Assembly: GCA_002455915.1 (NCBI GenBank)
Contig: DKLU01000497.1
Span: 1 to 5,982, forward strand
DNA: 5,982 bases
From: Chryseobacterium sp. UBA6632
GTDB lineage: Bacteria; Bacteroidota; Bacteroidia; Flavobacteriales; Weeksellaceae
Reading direction: 5' to 3'
A program made the translations under genes and the position numbers. Shown here piece after piece: positions 1-5,379 of the stretch. Position 1 is the first letter of the stretch, and each line of letters opens with the position of its first letter. The notes beneath the pieces are model-generated. The model saw only the letters and a list, made by a program, of their open reading frames with translations, made no database searches and had not been told where the DNA came from.

Positions 1-201
1 GGCAAAGCCCGCCGCAGCCGAAACTCAGAAAATGAGCTCAAACAAACGCTGCAATCGGGGCTAGAAAACCTCATTTCTCTCAAAATCAGTAAAAATCCAC
101 AAGAGCTCATACAAGATTTCAAATGCCAATTGTTAAATAAAATTATTATTCGACAAAAAATAATAAATGAAGCCACTTCACACTTGACCATTGACTTATA
201 A
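1..201 (+). CDS. C-terminal fragment of an unidentified protein (5' end outside window)
   Basis: The first reading frame is open from the left edge for 66 codons and ends at a TAA 18 bases before meaB. The translated tail starts with a basic stretch (KARRSR), continues with predicted helical, Lys/Leu/Ile-rich sequence (ENLISLKISK around residues 22-31) and ends in HLTIDL. I do not recognise the family and see no catalytic motif, membrane segment or signal in this piece. The same strand and short gap suggest cotranscription with meaB, although a candidate promoter lies between them. It could be a spurious open frame, but a stop-free run of this length in AT-rich DNA that ends just before a real gene makes a genuine C-terminus more likely. 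Confidence 0.55.
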   Translation, partial: GKARRSRNSENELKQTLQSGLENLISLKISKNPQELIQDFKCQLLNKIIIRQKIINEATSHLTIDL

Positions 202-214
202 ATCTTTATTTTTG
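184..214 (+). promoter_or_regulatory. Candidate Bacteroidota promoter before meaB
   Basis: TTG at 184-186 is followed after 20 bases by TATTTTTG at 207-214. This fits the Bacteroidota consensus of a -33 TTTG box and a -7 TAnnTTTG box, with a perfect match in the -7 box. The expected transcription start falls at about 219-222, on or next to the meaB ATG at 220, so the message would be leaderless or translated from the next in-frame ATG at 244. The region is AT-rich and chance matches are common. Confidence 0.3.
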
Positions 215-219
215 AATCA

Positions 220-1206
220 ATGAAATTTTCTACACAAGAATTAATGGATGGAATTCGATCAGGCAACAAACGTCTGATTGCAAAAGCCATTACATTAGTC
301 GAAAGTAAAAAGGCAGAACACAGAACTCAGGCAGAAGAATTATTAAAACAAATCATGCCTTTTACAGGAAATTCCGTTCGTGTAGGAATCACAGGAGTTC
401 CAGGAGCCGGAAAGTCAACTTTTATAGAAAGTTTTGGAAGATTGGCGATTGCAAATGGCAAAAAAGTAGCTGTTTTAGCCATCGATCCCAGTTCGGCAAT
501 CAATAAAGGAAGTATTTTAGGAGATAAAACCCGAATGGAAGAACTGGCAAAAGAAGAAAATGCTTTTATTCGCCCTTCTCCAAGCTCAGGTTTTTTGGGC
601 GGCGTTGCCAATACCACTTTTGAAACAATGATGATCTGTGAAGCAGCGGGTTATGATTATATTTTAATTGAAACGGTCGGCGTTGGTCAGTCGGAAGTGC
701 TGGTTGCGGATATTACCGATGTCTTTTTATTTTTAAAAATAATTGGAGGAGGAGATGAGCTTCAGGGCATCAAACGCGGGATCATGGAAATGGTAGACGT
801 AATTTTCATAAATAAAGTTGAAAAAGAAAATCTTCAAAAAGCTAAAAATACAAGATTGGAATTAAAACGTGCCCTTGATTTTATTCCGCCCAAAGAAAAA
901 GACTGGAAAGTTCCGGTTTTACTGGGTTCTGCGCTGCACAACGAAGGATTGAAAGAAATTTTTGAAAAAATAACAGATTTCATTAATTTAAAAAAGAAAA
1001 TCAATCGCTTCGAAGAAGTTAGAACACAGCAAGCTGAAAAACGATATGAATATTGGGTTCAGGAATATATTTTAGCCTTGATGAAGAGAAATGAATCTTT
1101 AGAAGAAGCTTACCTTCAACATAAAAAAAATGCTTCAGCAATGGTTTCAAATCCAAGCACTGAAGCAAAATTATTTGTTGAAAAATTCCTTAATCCTGAA
1201 AATTAG
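220..1206 (+). CDS. meaB: MeaB/ArgK-type GTPase, methylmalonyl-CoA mutase chaperone
   Basis: This 328-residue protein is a G3E-family P-loop GTPase of the MeaB/MMAA group, cytosolic by family. These proteins protect B12-dependent methylmalonyl-CoA mutase and gate cofactor loading. Visible motifs are the Walker A loop GVPGAGKST (59-67, Lys65), AIDPSS (87-92), SILGDKTRM (98-106), RPSPSSGFLGG (118-128), ETVGVGQSE (151-159) and GGGDELQGIKRGIME (176-190). The C-terminal helical part from about 255 corresponds to the dimerisation region. Length is normal for the family. The guanine-specificity motif reads NKVE (198-201) instead of the usual NKxD. The ATG at 220 is preferred because the N-terminal helix (ELMDGIRSGNKRLIAKAITLVES) resembles family N-termini; ATG 244 would cut into it. 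No mutase or epimerase gene lies in the window, so the partner must be elsewhere. The 3' end overlaps the convergent DUF4251 gene by 17 bp. Confidence 0.95.
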   Translation: MKFSTQELMDGIRSGNKRLIAKAITLVESKKAEHRTQAEELLKQIMPFTGNSVRVGITGVPGAGKSTFIESFGRLAIANGKKVAVLAIDPSSAINKGSILGDKTRMEELAKEENAFIRPSPSSGFLGGVANTTFETMMICEAAGYDYILIETVGVGQSEVLVADITDVFLFLKIIGGGDELQGIKRGIMEMVDVIFINKVEKENLQKAKNTRLELKRALDFIPPKEKDWKVPVLLGSALHNEGLKEIFEKITDFINLKKKINRFEEVRTQQAEKRYEYWVQEYILALMKRNESLEEAYLQHKKNASAMVSNPSTEAKLFVEKFLNPEN

Positions 1207-1747
1207 AGTTTTTCTTTTCCTCAATATTTTTAGAAATAAATCCGTCATAAGAAATCGGCTGTCTGTCATTACTTCTGATTGATGTAAATGCTCTTCCGTT
1301 TTTAAAGATCTCAATAATGATTTCATCTACAGTACTTTGATCGTTTACTTTAATTTTAACAATCCATTTCCCTTTTTTCCCTTGAGTTTTACTTACCAAA
1401 AAATCTTTTGAGGTAAATCTGTAGCCGGTTTTATCTGTATTTCCGTAAGATGGGTTGAACACTCTTCCGAAATAGGGCAAATAAACTTCAAGCTTATCTT
1501 TTTTTAAATCAATTGAATAATTACTTCCTGCAAGATCAAGCATTCTTGTTGATGTGGTATTAGGAAGAGAATTCATAACATTGATAACATCATAATTGGT
1601 TGGTGTTGCTCTTTCTGCACGAAACGAGAAATCTTCGGTATCTACGATTCCTGCAATAGTTGAAGGATCAACTTTAGTTTGGGCAAAACTATTCTGAAAG
1701 ATCATCAGAAAAACAAAAATGAATATGATTGAAATATACTTTTTCAT
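1190..1747 (-). CDS. Secreted DUF4251-domain protein
   Basis: The protein has 185 residues from the ATG at 1747. It begins with a Sec signal peptide: KK, a hydrophobic core at about 5-18, then NSFA|Q with cleavage after Ala22. The mature part matches my memory of the DUF4251 family, Bacteroidota proteins of unknown function: a Phe-x-Ala stretch (FSFRAERATP, 40-49), the hallmark LPYFGR (90-95), a Gly/Tyr-rich segment (100-111) and the C-terminal SNDRQPISYDG (159-169). An upstream in-frame ATG at 1780 would add 11 residues before the signal peptide and would lie inside the candidate -7 box, so 1747 is the better start. There is no lipobox Cys, so it is probably periplasmic rather than a lipoprotein. 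It is transcribed divergently from the M48 protease gene and convergently with meaB. Function is unknown. Confidence 0.88.
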   Translation of the reverse strand: MKKYISIIFIFVFLMIFQNSFAQTKVDPSTIAGIVDTEDFSFRAERATPTNYDVINVMNSLPNTTSTRMLDLAGSNYSIDLKKDKLEVYLPYFGRVFNPSYGNTDKTGYRFTSKDFLVSKTQGKKGKWIVKIKVNDQSTVDEIIIEIFKNGRAFTSIRSNDRQPISYDGFISKNIEEKKNSNFQD

Positions 1748-1776
1748 GATAATAAAATAATTATTAAATTTAAATA

Positions 1777-1805
1777 GCAAAATGTATGCAAAAATTCTGT
1801 TTCAA
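1777..1805 (-). promoter_or_regulatory. Candidate promoter for the DUF4251 gene
   Basis: On the minus strand, TTG (1805-1803) is followed after 16 bases by TACATTTTGC (1786-1777). This resembles the Bacteroidota -33/-7 promoter with one extra base inside the -7 box. Transcription would begin near 1770, giving a leader of about 23 bases before the ATG at 1747. It lies in the 109-bp divergent spacer shared with the M48 gene, for which I could not find an equally good promoter. Confidence 0.35.
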
Positions 1806-1856
1806 AAAAGTTTTGGAATAGAAATTGTAAATGATGATTTAACAACCCTCTAAACT

Positions 1857-2660
1857 ATGAAAATTACACATCTATTAGGAATAGGAGCGCTGGCTCTTTC
1901 CGTTGCAGCATGTACTACAAACCCGATTACGGGAAGGTCTTCTTTACAATTGGCAAACAATTCTGAAATCCTTACCATGTCTGCACAAGAATATAAAACT
2001 ACCTTATCTAAAGGTAAAGTGATTACCGGGACGGCAGACGCCAAAAAAGTGGTTGCTGTTGGTAGCAGAATAAAAGCGGCAGCAGAGAAATATTATCAAA
2101 ATATTGGTAGATCGGCAGATTTAGCCAATTATAATTGGGAATTTAATCTTTTACAAAGCAGCGAATTGAATGCTTGGTGTATGCCTGGTGGAAAAGTGGC
2201 TGTTTATACTGGGATTTTACCAATTACTAAAAATGATAACGGTCTTGCTGTTGTGATGGGTCACGAAGTTTCACACGCATTGGCAGGTCACGGAAACGAA
2301 AGAATTTCTCAGGCTATGGTCGCGCAATACGGTGGTCAAATCTTGGGAGGAACGATTTCTAACGGACAATGGGCTAATGTTTTTGAGAAAGTTTACCCAA
2401 TCGGTTCTCAGGTAGCTTTATTAAAATATGGTAGAAACCAAGAGTCTGAAGCAGATGAAATGGGATTATACTTAATGGCAATGGCAGGATATGATCCGAG
2501 AGAAGCAGTTCCTTTCTGGAATAGAATGGAAGCCGCAGCAAGCGGAGCAAGACAGCCGGAATTCTTATCTACCCACCCGAATCCTGACACCAGAATTTCA
2601 GATATTAATAAAGATTTACCTAAAGCTTTAGAATATTACAAAGCAGCAGGAGGAAAATAA
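1857..2660 (+). CDS. M48-family zinc metalloprotease, lipoprotein
   Basis: This 267-residue protein starts with a lipoprotein signal peptide ending in the lipobox VAAC, so Cys19 would be acylated and the enzyme anchored in the envelope on the periplasmic side. The peptidase M48 core follows: LNAWCMPGGKVAVYTGIL (104-121), the zinc-binding HEVSH (136-140, His136 and His140 as ligands, Glu137 as catalytic base), a second His in AGHGNER (143-149), and ESEAD (196-200), whose first Glu is the expected third zinc ligand. STHPNPDTRI (238-247) is the usual C-terminal M48 motif. The layout resembles LoiP/YcaL-type single-domain enzymes; there is no TPR domain as in BepA. Family members degrade misfolded outer-membrane proteins, so a quality-control role is likely but inferred. 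The gene appears monocistronic, with a divergent upstream gene and a strong terminator after it. Confidence 0.93.
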   Translation: MKITHLLGIGALALSVAACTTNPITGRSSLQLANNSEILTMSAQEYKTTLSKGKVITGTADAKKVVAVGSRIKAAAEKYYQNIGRSADLANYNWEFNLLQSSELNAWCMPGGKVAVYTGILPITKNDNGLAVVMGHEVSHALAGHGNERISQAMVAQYGGQILGGTISNGQWANVFEKVYPIGSQVALLKYGRNQESEADEMGLYLMAMAGYDPREAVPFWNRMEAAASGARQPEFLSTHPNPDTRISDINKDLPKALEYYKAAGGK

Positions 2661-2687
2661 TAAATAGAAATTTTAATCTTGAAATAT

Positions 2688-2730
2688 AGCCTTATTAAAT
2701 TTTTGCTAAATTTGGTAAGGCTTTAATTTT
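2688..2730 (+). terminator. Intrinsic terminator after the M48 gene
   Basis: The 15-base arms 2688-2702 and 2708-2722 pair completely when two G-U wobbles are allowed, around a 5-base loop (TTGCT). The T-rich tail TTAATTTT (2723-2730) follows. The hairpin begins 27 bases after the M48 stop codon, as expected for a rho-independent terminator. Its 3' arm overlaps a candidate promoter for the next gene. Confidence 0.8.
2707..2714 (+). promoter_or_regulatory. Candidate -7 promoter box for the 104-residue membrane protein
   Basis: TAAATTTG exactly matches the Bacteroidota -7 consensus TAnnTTTG. Transcription would start near 2721, about 28 bases before the ATG at 2750. The nearest upstream TTG (2679-2681) is 25 bases away, slightly more than the usual spacing of about 17-23, so the -33 part is weak. 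The box sits in the terminator hairpin of the preceding gene. Confidence 0.4.
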
Positions 2731-2749
2731 AACCACTTAAACACACATT

Positions 2750-3064
2750 ATGAAAGGTTTATCACTTACTGGGCTTATACTTTTGGCTGTTTCTGTATTG
2801 TTATTTTACCTTACCTCGCCCAATTTTACCATCAATGATCTTCAGATGTCCCACGTTATGGGCATCATGGGAGGTGTTGGCATTGGTTTAATTATTGGCG
2901 GAATGGTAGGATACGTTAGCAAAGGTAGCGCCATCAAGGCTGAACAAAAGAAGAAAGAATTCAAGCAGTTGCAAAAAGATAAAGAAGAGCTTGAACAAAA
3001 GGCTGCCGAAATTGCAAAACGTGAAGCAGAATTACAGTCTCATAATCAAAATCCTCAAATCTAA
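2750..3064 (+). CDS. Small membrane protein with glycine zipper and coiled coil
   Basis: This 104-residue protein belongs to no family I recognise. Two membrane helices are predicted by eye: residues 5-21 (LSLTGLILLAVSVLLFYLT region) and about 36-56. The second contains five glycines exactly four residues apart, G38, G42, G46, G50 and G54, a glycine zipper that allows close helix packing or oligomerisation. The rest is highly charged (about 62-97) with hydrophobic residues at heptad spacing (L74, L81, I88, L95), typical of a short coiled coil. A hairpin-like topology with the coiled coil in the cytoplasm is likely, since the segment after helix 2 is Lys-rich. It probably has its own promoter, and a terminator overlaps its stop codon. 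Function is unknown; it could be a scaffold or an oligomeric membrane assembly. Confidence 0.85.
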   Translation: MKGLSLTGLILLAVSVLLFYLTSPNFTINDLQMSHVMGIMGGVGIGLIIGGMVGYVSKGSAIKAEQKKKEFKQLQKDKEELEQKAAEIAKREAELQSHNQNPQI

Positions 3065-3080
3065 TGACTTGAGGATTTTT
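3048..3080. terminator. Terminator overlapping a stop codon, possibly bidirectional
   Basis: AATCCTCAA (3050-3058) pairs perfectly with TTGAGGATT (3069-3077) around a 10-base loop, and A-T pairs can extend the stem to 3048 and 3079. A T-run (3076-3082) follows on the plus strand. The left arm lies in the last codons of the 104-residue protein and the TAA is in the loop. On the minus strand the same stem is followed by TTTTGATT, 28 bases beyond the stop of the convergent barrel gene, so it may end both transcripts. Confidence 0.75.
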
Positions 3081-3104
3081 TTATAATTGTTATTTTCGAA
3101 TTAA

Positions 3105-3716
3105 TTAAAACTTGTAACCAACACCTACCATAAATAAATTAGGTCTGTTGTCGTATCTTATTTCTTCGCCAGAAACTTTATTAATGAAGCTTCTTGAATC
3201 TTTACTGAAAGCACCTTCATATCTCGCATTCAGAATTAATTTTTTGATTTCAAACTGAGCTCCGAACTGGTAACCTACCGTGAAGTTGTCTCTTGAGTTT
3301 TCTTTAAAATCATTAAAAGTATCTTCTTTACTCAAATTATAGCTTGCCACGGGACCTATGAATACTCCCAAAGTATTTCCTAAAAGGTTATACCCTAAAA
3401 GAACCGGCAAATCCATACGATTGCTTTTGATATCGAAGGTTGTAGATTCTGTCGTAAATTCGTTTTTAAAATGCGTGTAGTACAATTCCGGCATTACATA
3501 TAAAGCCCCTGGCAACGGAACTTTTAATGAAAGACCAACGTTGAAACCTGCATTGTTTTTTCCACTTCCTTCAATGGCATCGTTTACGGTTCCTTTAATG
3601 TTTTTCCAAGATGGTGAACCTGTAGGAAATATTATGTTTGCCTTACCTGCCAAAGAAATCTGAGCAGAAGCAAATACTGAAAAACCTATTAATGCTATAC
3701 TAAGTGCCTTTTTCAT
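3105..3716 (-). CDS. Outer-membrane beta-barrel protein (PorT/OMP_b-brl type)
   Basis: The protein has 203 residues. A Sec signal peptide (MKKALSIALIGFSVFASA) is cut before Gln19. The mature chain alternates short amphipathic strands with polar loops: AGFNVGLSLKVPL (56-68), LYVMPELYYTHF (72-83), RMDLPVLLGYNLL (100-112), LGVFIGPVASYNL (116-128), FTVGYQFGAQFEI (145-157), LILNARYEGAF (160-170) and the final LFMVGVGYKF. The terminal Phe and aromatic pattern fit a BAM beta-signal. Size and strands suggest a small barrel of about eight strands. It is the last gene of a unit with MlaE- and MlaF-type genes, and its start lies 17 bp inside the ATPase gene, implying translational coupling. A role as outer-membrane partner of that transporter is inferred from position only; a plain structural porin-like protein is the alternative. 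Confidence 0.88.
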   Translation of the reverse strand: MKKALSIALIGFSVFASAQISLAGKANIIFPTGSPSWKNIKGTVNDAIEGSGKNNAGFNVGLSLKVPLPGALYVMPELYYTHFKNEFTTESTTFDIKSNRMDLPVLLGYNLLGNTLGVFIGPVASYNLSKEDTFNDFKENSRDNFTVGYQFGAQFEIKKLILNARYEGAFSKDSRSFINKVSGEEIRYDNRPNLFMVGVGYKF

Positions 3717-4515
3717 TATCGTCTATTTTTGTGATTGTATTATCAATAGTTTTATTATTCTCAAGTAAATATTCTCTCAGTTCTTTAAATAGTTCTGATG
3801 AATAAACGAAATCAATAAGATTTTTATTGCCCGCCGTGATCAAAACGTCTTTATTTCCTTCCCATTCTTTGATACCCAATCTCAGATAAACAATTTTTTC
3901 ACCAATCGTCATCACCGAGTTCATATCGTGGGTGTTGATGATCGTTGTTGTATTATATTCTTTGGTGATCTCAAGCAGAAGATCATCAATTACGTTTGAT
4001 GTATAAGGGTCTAATCCTGAGTTTGGTTCATCACAGAAAAGATATTTCGGATTGTTTACAATCGCTCTTGCAATGGCAACCCTTTTTTGCATTCCCCCGG
4101 AAATTTCAGAAGGAAATTTTTTATTGGCTTTATCTAAATGTACTCTTCCGATTACCTCAAAAACACGTCTTTTCTTTTCTCTGTAAGATAAATTGGTAAA
4201 CATATCCAAAGGGAACATGATGTTTTCTTCCACCGTTAATGAGTCGAACAAGGCACTTCCCTGGAATACGGTTCCGATTTCCGAACGAAGATGCTGTTTT
4301 TCGTCACGTGTCATCACGTTAATATCTCTTCCATCGAAAAGAATCTCTCCGGAAGTTGGCTGAAAAACATTCAGTAAGCTTTTAAGAAAAACTGTTTTTC
4401 CTGAACCACTCTGCCCAATAATTAAATTTACTTTACCTTTATCAAAAGAGGTTGAAATTCCTTTAAGTACTTCAACACCATCAAAACTTTTCTTTAAATC
4501 TTTTACCTCAATCAT
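3700..4515 (-). CDS. mlaF: MlaF-type ABC transporter ATPase
   Basis: This 271-residue cytoplasmic ATPase has the full ABC set: Walker A GQSGSGKT (34-41), Q-loop VFQ (83-85), signature ISGGMQKR (138-145), Walker B YLFCDEP (158-164, Glu163 catalytic), D-loop SGLD (166-169) and switch His196. The GGMQKRVAIARA form of the signature is characteristic of MlaF-like ATPases that work with MlaE permeases in phospholipid transport between the membranes. The C-terminus carries an extra segment of about 35 residues after FVYSS (236-240), rich in charged residues. ATG 4515 is chosen because MIEVKDLKKSF is the normal start; an upstream ATG at 4575 would add 20 residues unlike the family and lie inside the permease gene. 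The start shares one base with the permease stop (TAATG), so translation is coupled. The 3' end overlaps the barrel gene by 17 bp. Confidence 0.93.
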   Translation of the reverse strand: MIEVKDLKKSFDGVEVLKGISTSFDKGKVNLIIGQSGSGKTVFLKSLLNVFQPTSGEILFDGRDINVMTRDEKQHLRSEIGTVFQGSALFDSLTVEENIMFPLDMFTNLSYREKKRRVFEVIGRVHLDKANKKFPSEISGGMQKRVAIARAIVNNPKYLFCDEPNSGLDPYTSNVIDDLLLEITKEYNTTTIINTHDMNSVMTIGEKIVYLRLGIKEWEGNKDVLITAGNKNLIDFVYSSELFKELREYLLENNKTIDNTITKIDDNEKGT

Positions 4516-5267
4516 TAGCTTAATATTAATTGGGTTAATAGCAATTCGGAAAGGATGATGAAAACCATCGTCCAAACTACCGCCTGTGTACTTGCTCTAC
4601 CTACTTCCAATGATCCACCTTTTACATTATAACCAAAATAAGAAGGAACGGTGGCAATGATAAATGCAAAAACAGCTGTTTTTGTAAATGCATAATAAAT
4701 GAAAAGATTCGGCATATACATCTGAATTCCGATTACATAATCATTGGTTGTCCAGTTTCCTGTCAAAATTCCGGCAATATATCCTCCGGCGATCCCAAAA
4801 ACGATGCTTATGGCAATCAGTAAAGGATTAAATATTACACAGGCGATGATTTTAGGTAAAATCAGGAAGTTAGGAGAGTTTACTCCCATAATGTCCAAAG
4901 CATCAATCTGTTCTGAAACCCTCATTGTACCTATGCTGGATGCTATATATGAACCTACTTTTCCGGCCAGAATCAAACTGATGATTGTAGGCGCAAATTC
5001 TAATACCAAAACGGCTTTTGTTGCATATCCTACAAATGACGGAGGAATAGGAAATGAAGAAGCATCAAAGTTATTAAACATTTGAATAGCCACTACCGCT
5101 CCAACGAATATAGATGTGAAGATAACCAACCCGAAAGAGTTGACTCCCAAATCATTGATTTCTCTCATGAATAGTTTCCAGAATACTCTCATTTTCTGAG
5201 GTTTCTGGATAGATTTACCAAGAAGAAGAATATATTCTCCGACTGCTGTAAAAAACTTTTTTAACAT
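4515..5267 (-). CDS. mlaE: MlaE-type ABC transporter permease
   Basis: This 250-residue inner-membrane permease has the MlaE family hallmarks: an amphipathic N-terminus (1-35), a first membrane segment with FGLVIFTSIFVGAVVAIQ (45-62), the conserved coupling region AGKVGSYIASSIGTMRVSEQ (101-120) running into IDAL and MGV (121-129), hydrophobic helices at about 137-170 and 185-209, and the late motif GYNVKGGSLEVGRASTQAVV (212-231) before the last helix. Family members form a dimer with MlaF and move phospholipids with an MCE protein (MlaD). Length is normal. The gene is first in a unit of permease, ATPase and outer-membrane barrel, and the next gene starts on its stop codon. A 109-bp spacer with inverted repeats lies upstream. 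No MlaD, MlaC or MlaB gene is visible in the window. Confidence 0.94.
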   Translation of the reverse strand: MLKKFFTAVGEYILLLGKSIQKPQKMRVFWKLFMREINDLGVNSFGLVIFTSIFVGAVVAIQMFNNFDASSFPIPPSFVGYATKAVLVLEFAPTIISLILAGKVGSYIASSIGTMRVSEQIDALDIMGVNSPNFLILPKIIACVIFNPLLIAISIVFGIAGGYIAGILTGNWTTNDYVIGIQMYMPNLFIYYAFTKTAVFAFIIATVPSYFGYNVKGGSLEVGRASTQAVVWTMVFIILSELLLTQLILS

Positions 5268-5276
5268 TCTGCTAAA

Positions 5277-5320
5277 TTAGACTTTTTTTATTTAATTATT
5301 TAAGTTGAGATTAAGTCTAA
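5277..5320 (-). repeat. Inverted repeat in the mlaE leader
   Basis: TTAGACTT (5277-5284) and AAGTCTAA (5313-5320) are exact 8-bp inverted copies separated by 28 AT-rich bases. On the minus strand the 3' arm ends 9 bases before the mlaE ATG at 5267, so a hairpin in the transcript would sit over the ribosome-binding region. It overlaps the neighbouring inverted repeat by three bases. AT richness makes chance occurrence possible. Confidence 0.35.
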
Positions 5321-5379
5321 GGTTTAGTTTTAAATGCCCAAATTAAGATTAAATTTATCCTAATTTGAATTAAACCTTA
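5318..5379 (-). repeat. Nested inverted repeats between the sugar transferase and mlaE genes
   Basis: TAAGGTTTA (5318-5326) and TAAACCTTA (5371-5379) are exact 9-bp inverted copies, extending to 11 of 12 pairs. Inside them CAAATTA (5339-5345) and TAATTTG (5361-5367) form a second exact pair. The right outer arm contains the stop codon of the sugar transferase gene. No T-run follows on the minus strand, so it is not a classical terminator. It may be a weak terminator, an mRNA-stabilising fold or an operator-like site. Confidence 0.4.

Noticed and set aside
1756..1773. AT palindromes (AATAATTATT, TTAAATTTAA) in the divergent spacer
   Set aside because: Pure A/T palindromes of 10 bp are expected by chance in DNA of this composition and have no partner copy.
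1748..1780. Longer DUF4251 start at 1780
   Set aside because: It would place 11 residues before a complete signal peptide and fall within the candidate promoter.
1806..1856. Promoter for the M48 gene
   Set aside because: A TTTG occurs at 1812-1815 but no acceptable TAnnTTTG follows at the right distance.
4516..4575. N-terminal extension of the MlaF-type ATPase starting at 4575
   Set aside because: The 20 extra residues overlap the permease gene in another frame and do not resemble ABC ATPase N-termini; ATG 4515 gives the standard start and a TAATG coupling with the permease stop.
4744..5085. Plus-strand open frame antisense to mlaE
   Set aside because: It mirrors the strongly supported permease gene and has no recognisable domain, signal or promoter; the same applies to the plus-strand frame at 3996-4199 and the minus-strand frames inside meaB and the M48 gene.
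5339..5346. -7 box for mlaE on the minus strand (TTAATTTG)
   Set aside because: It has one mismatch at a key position and no -33 TTG within 17-23 bases upstream.
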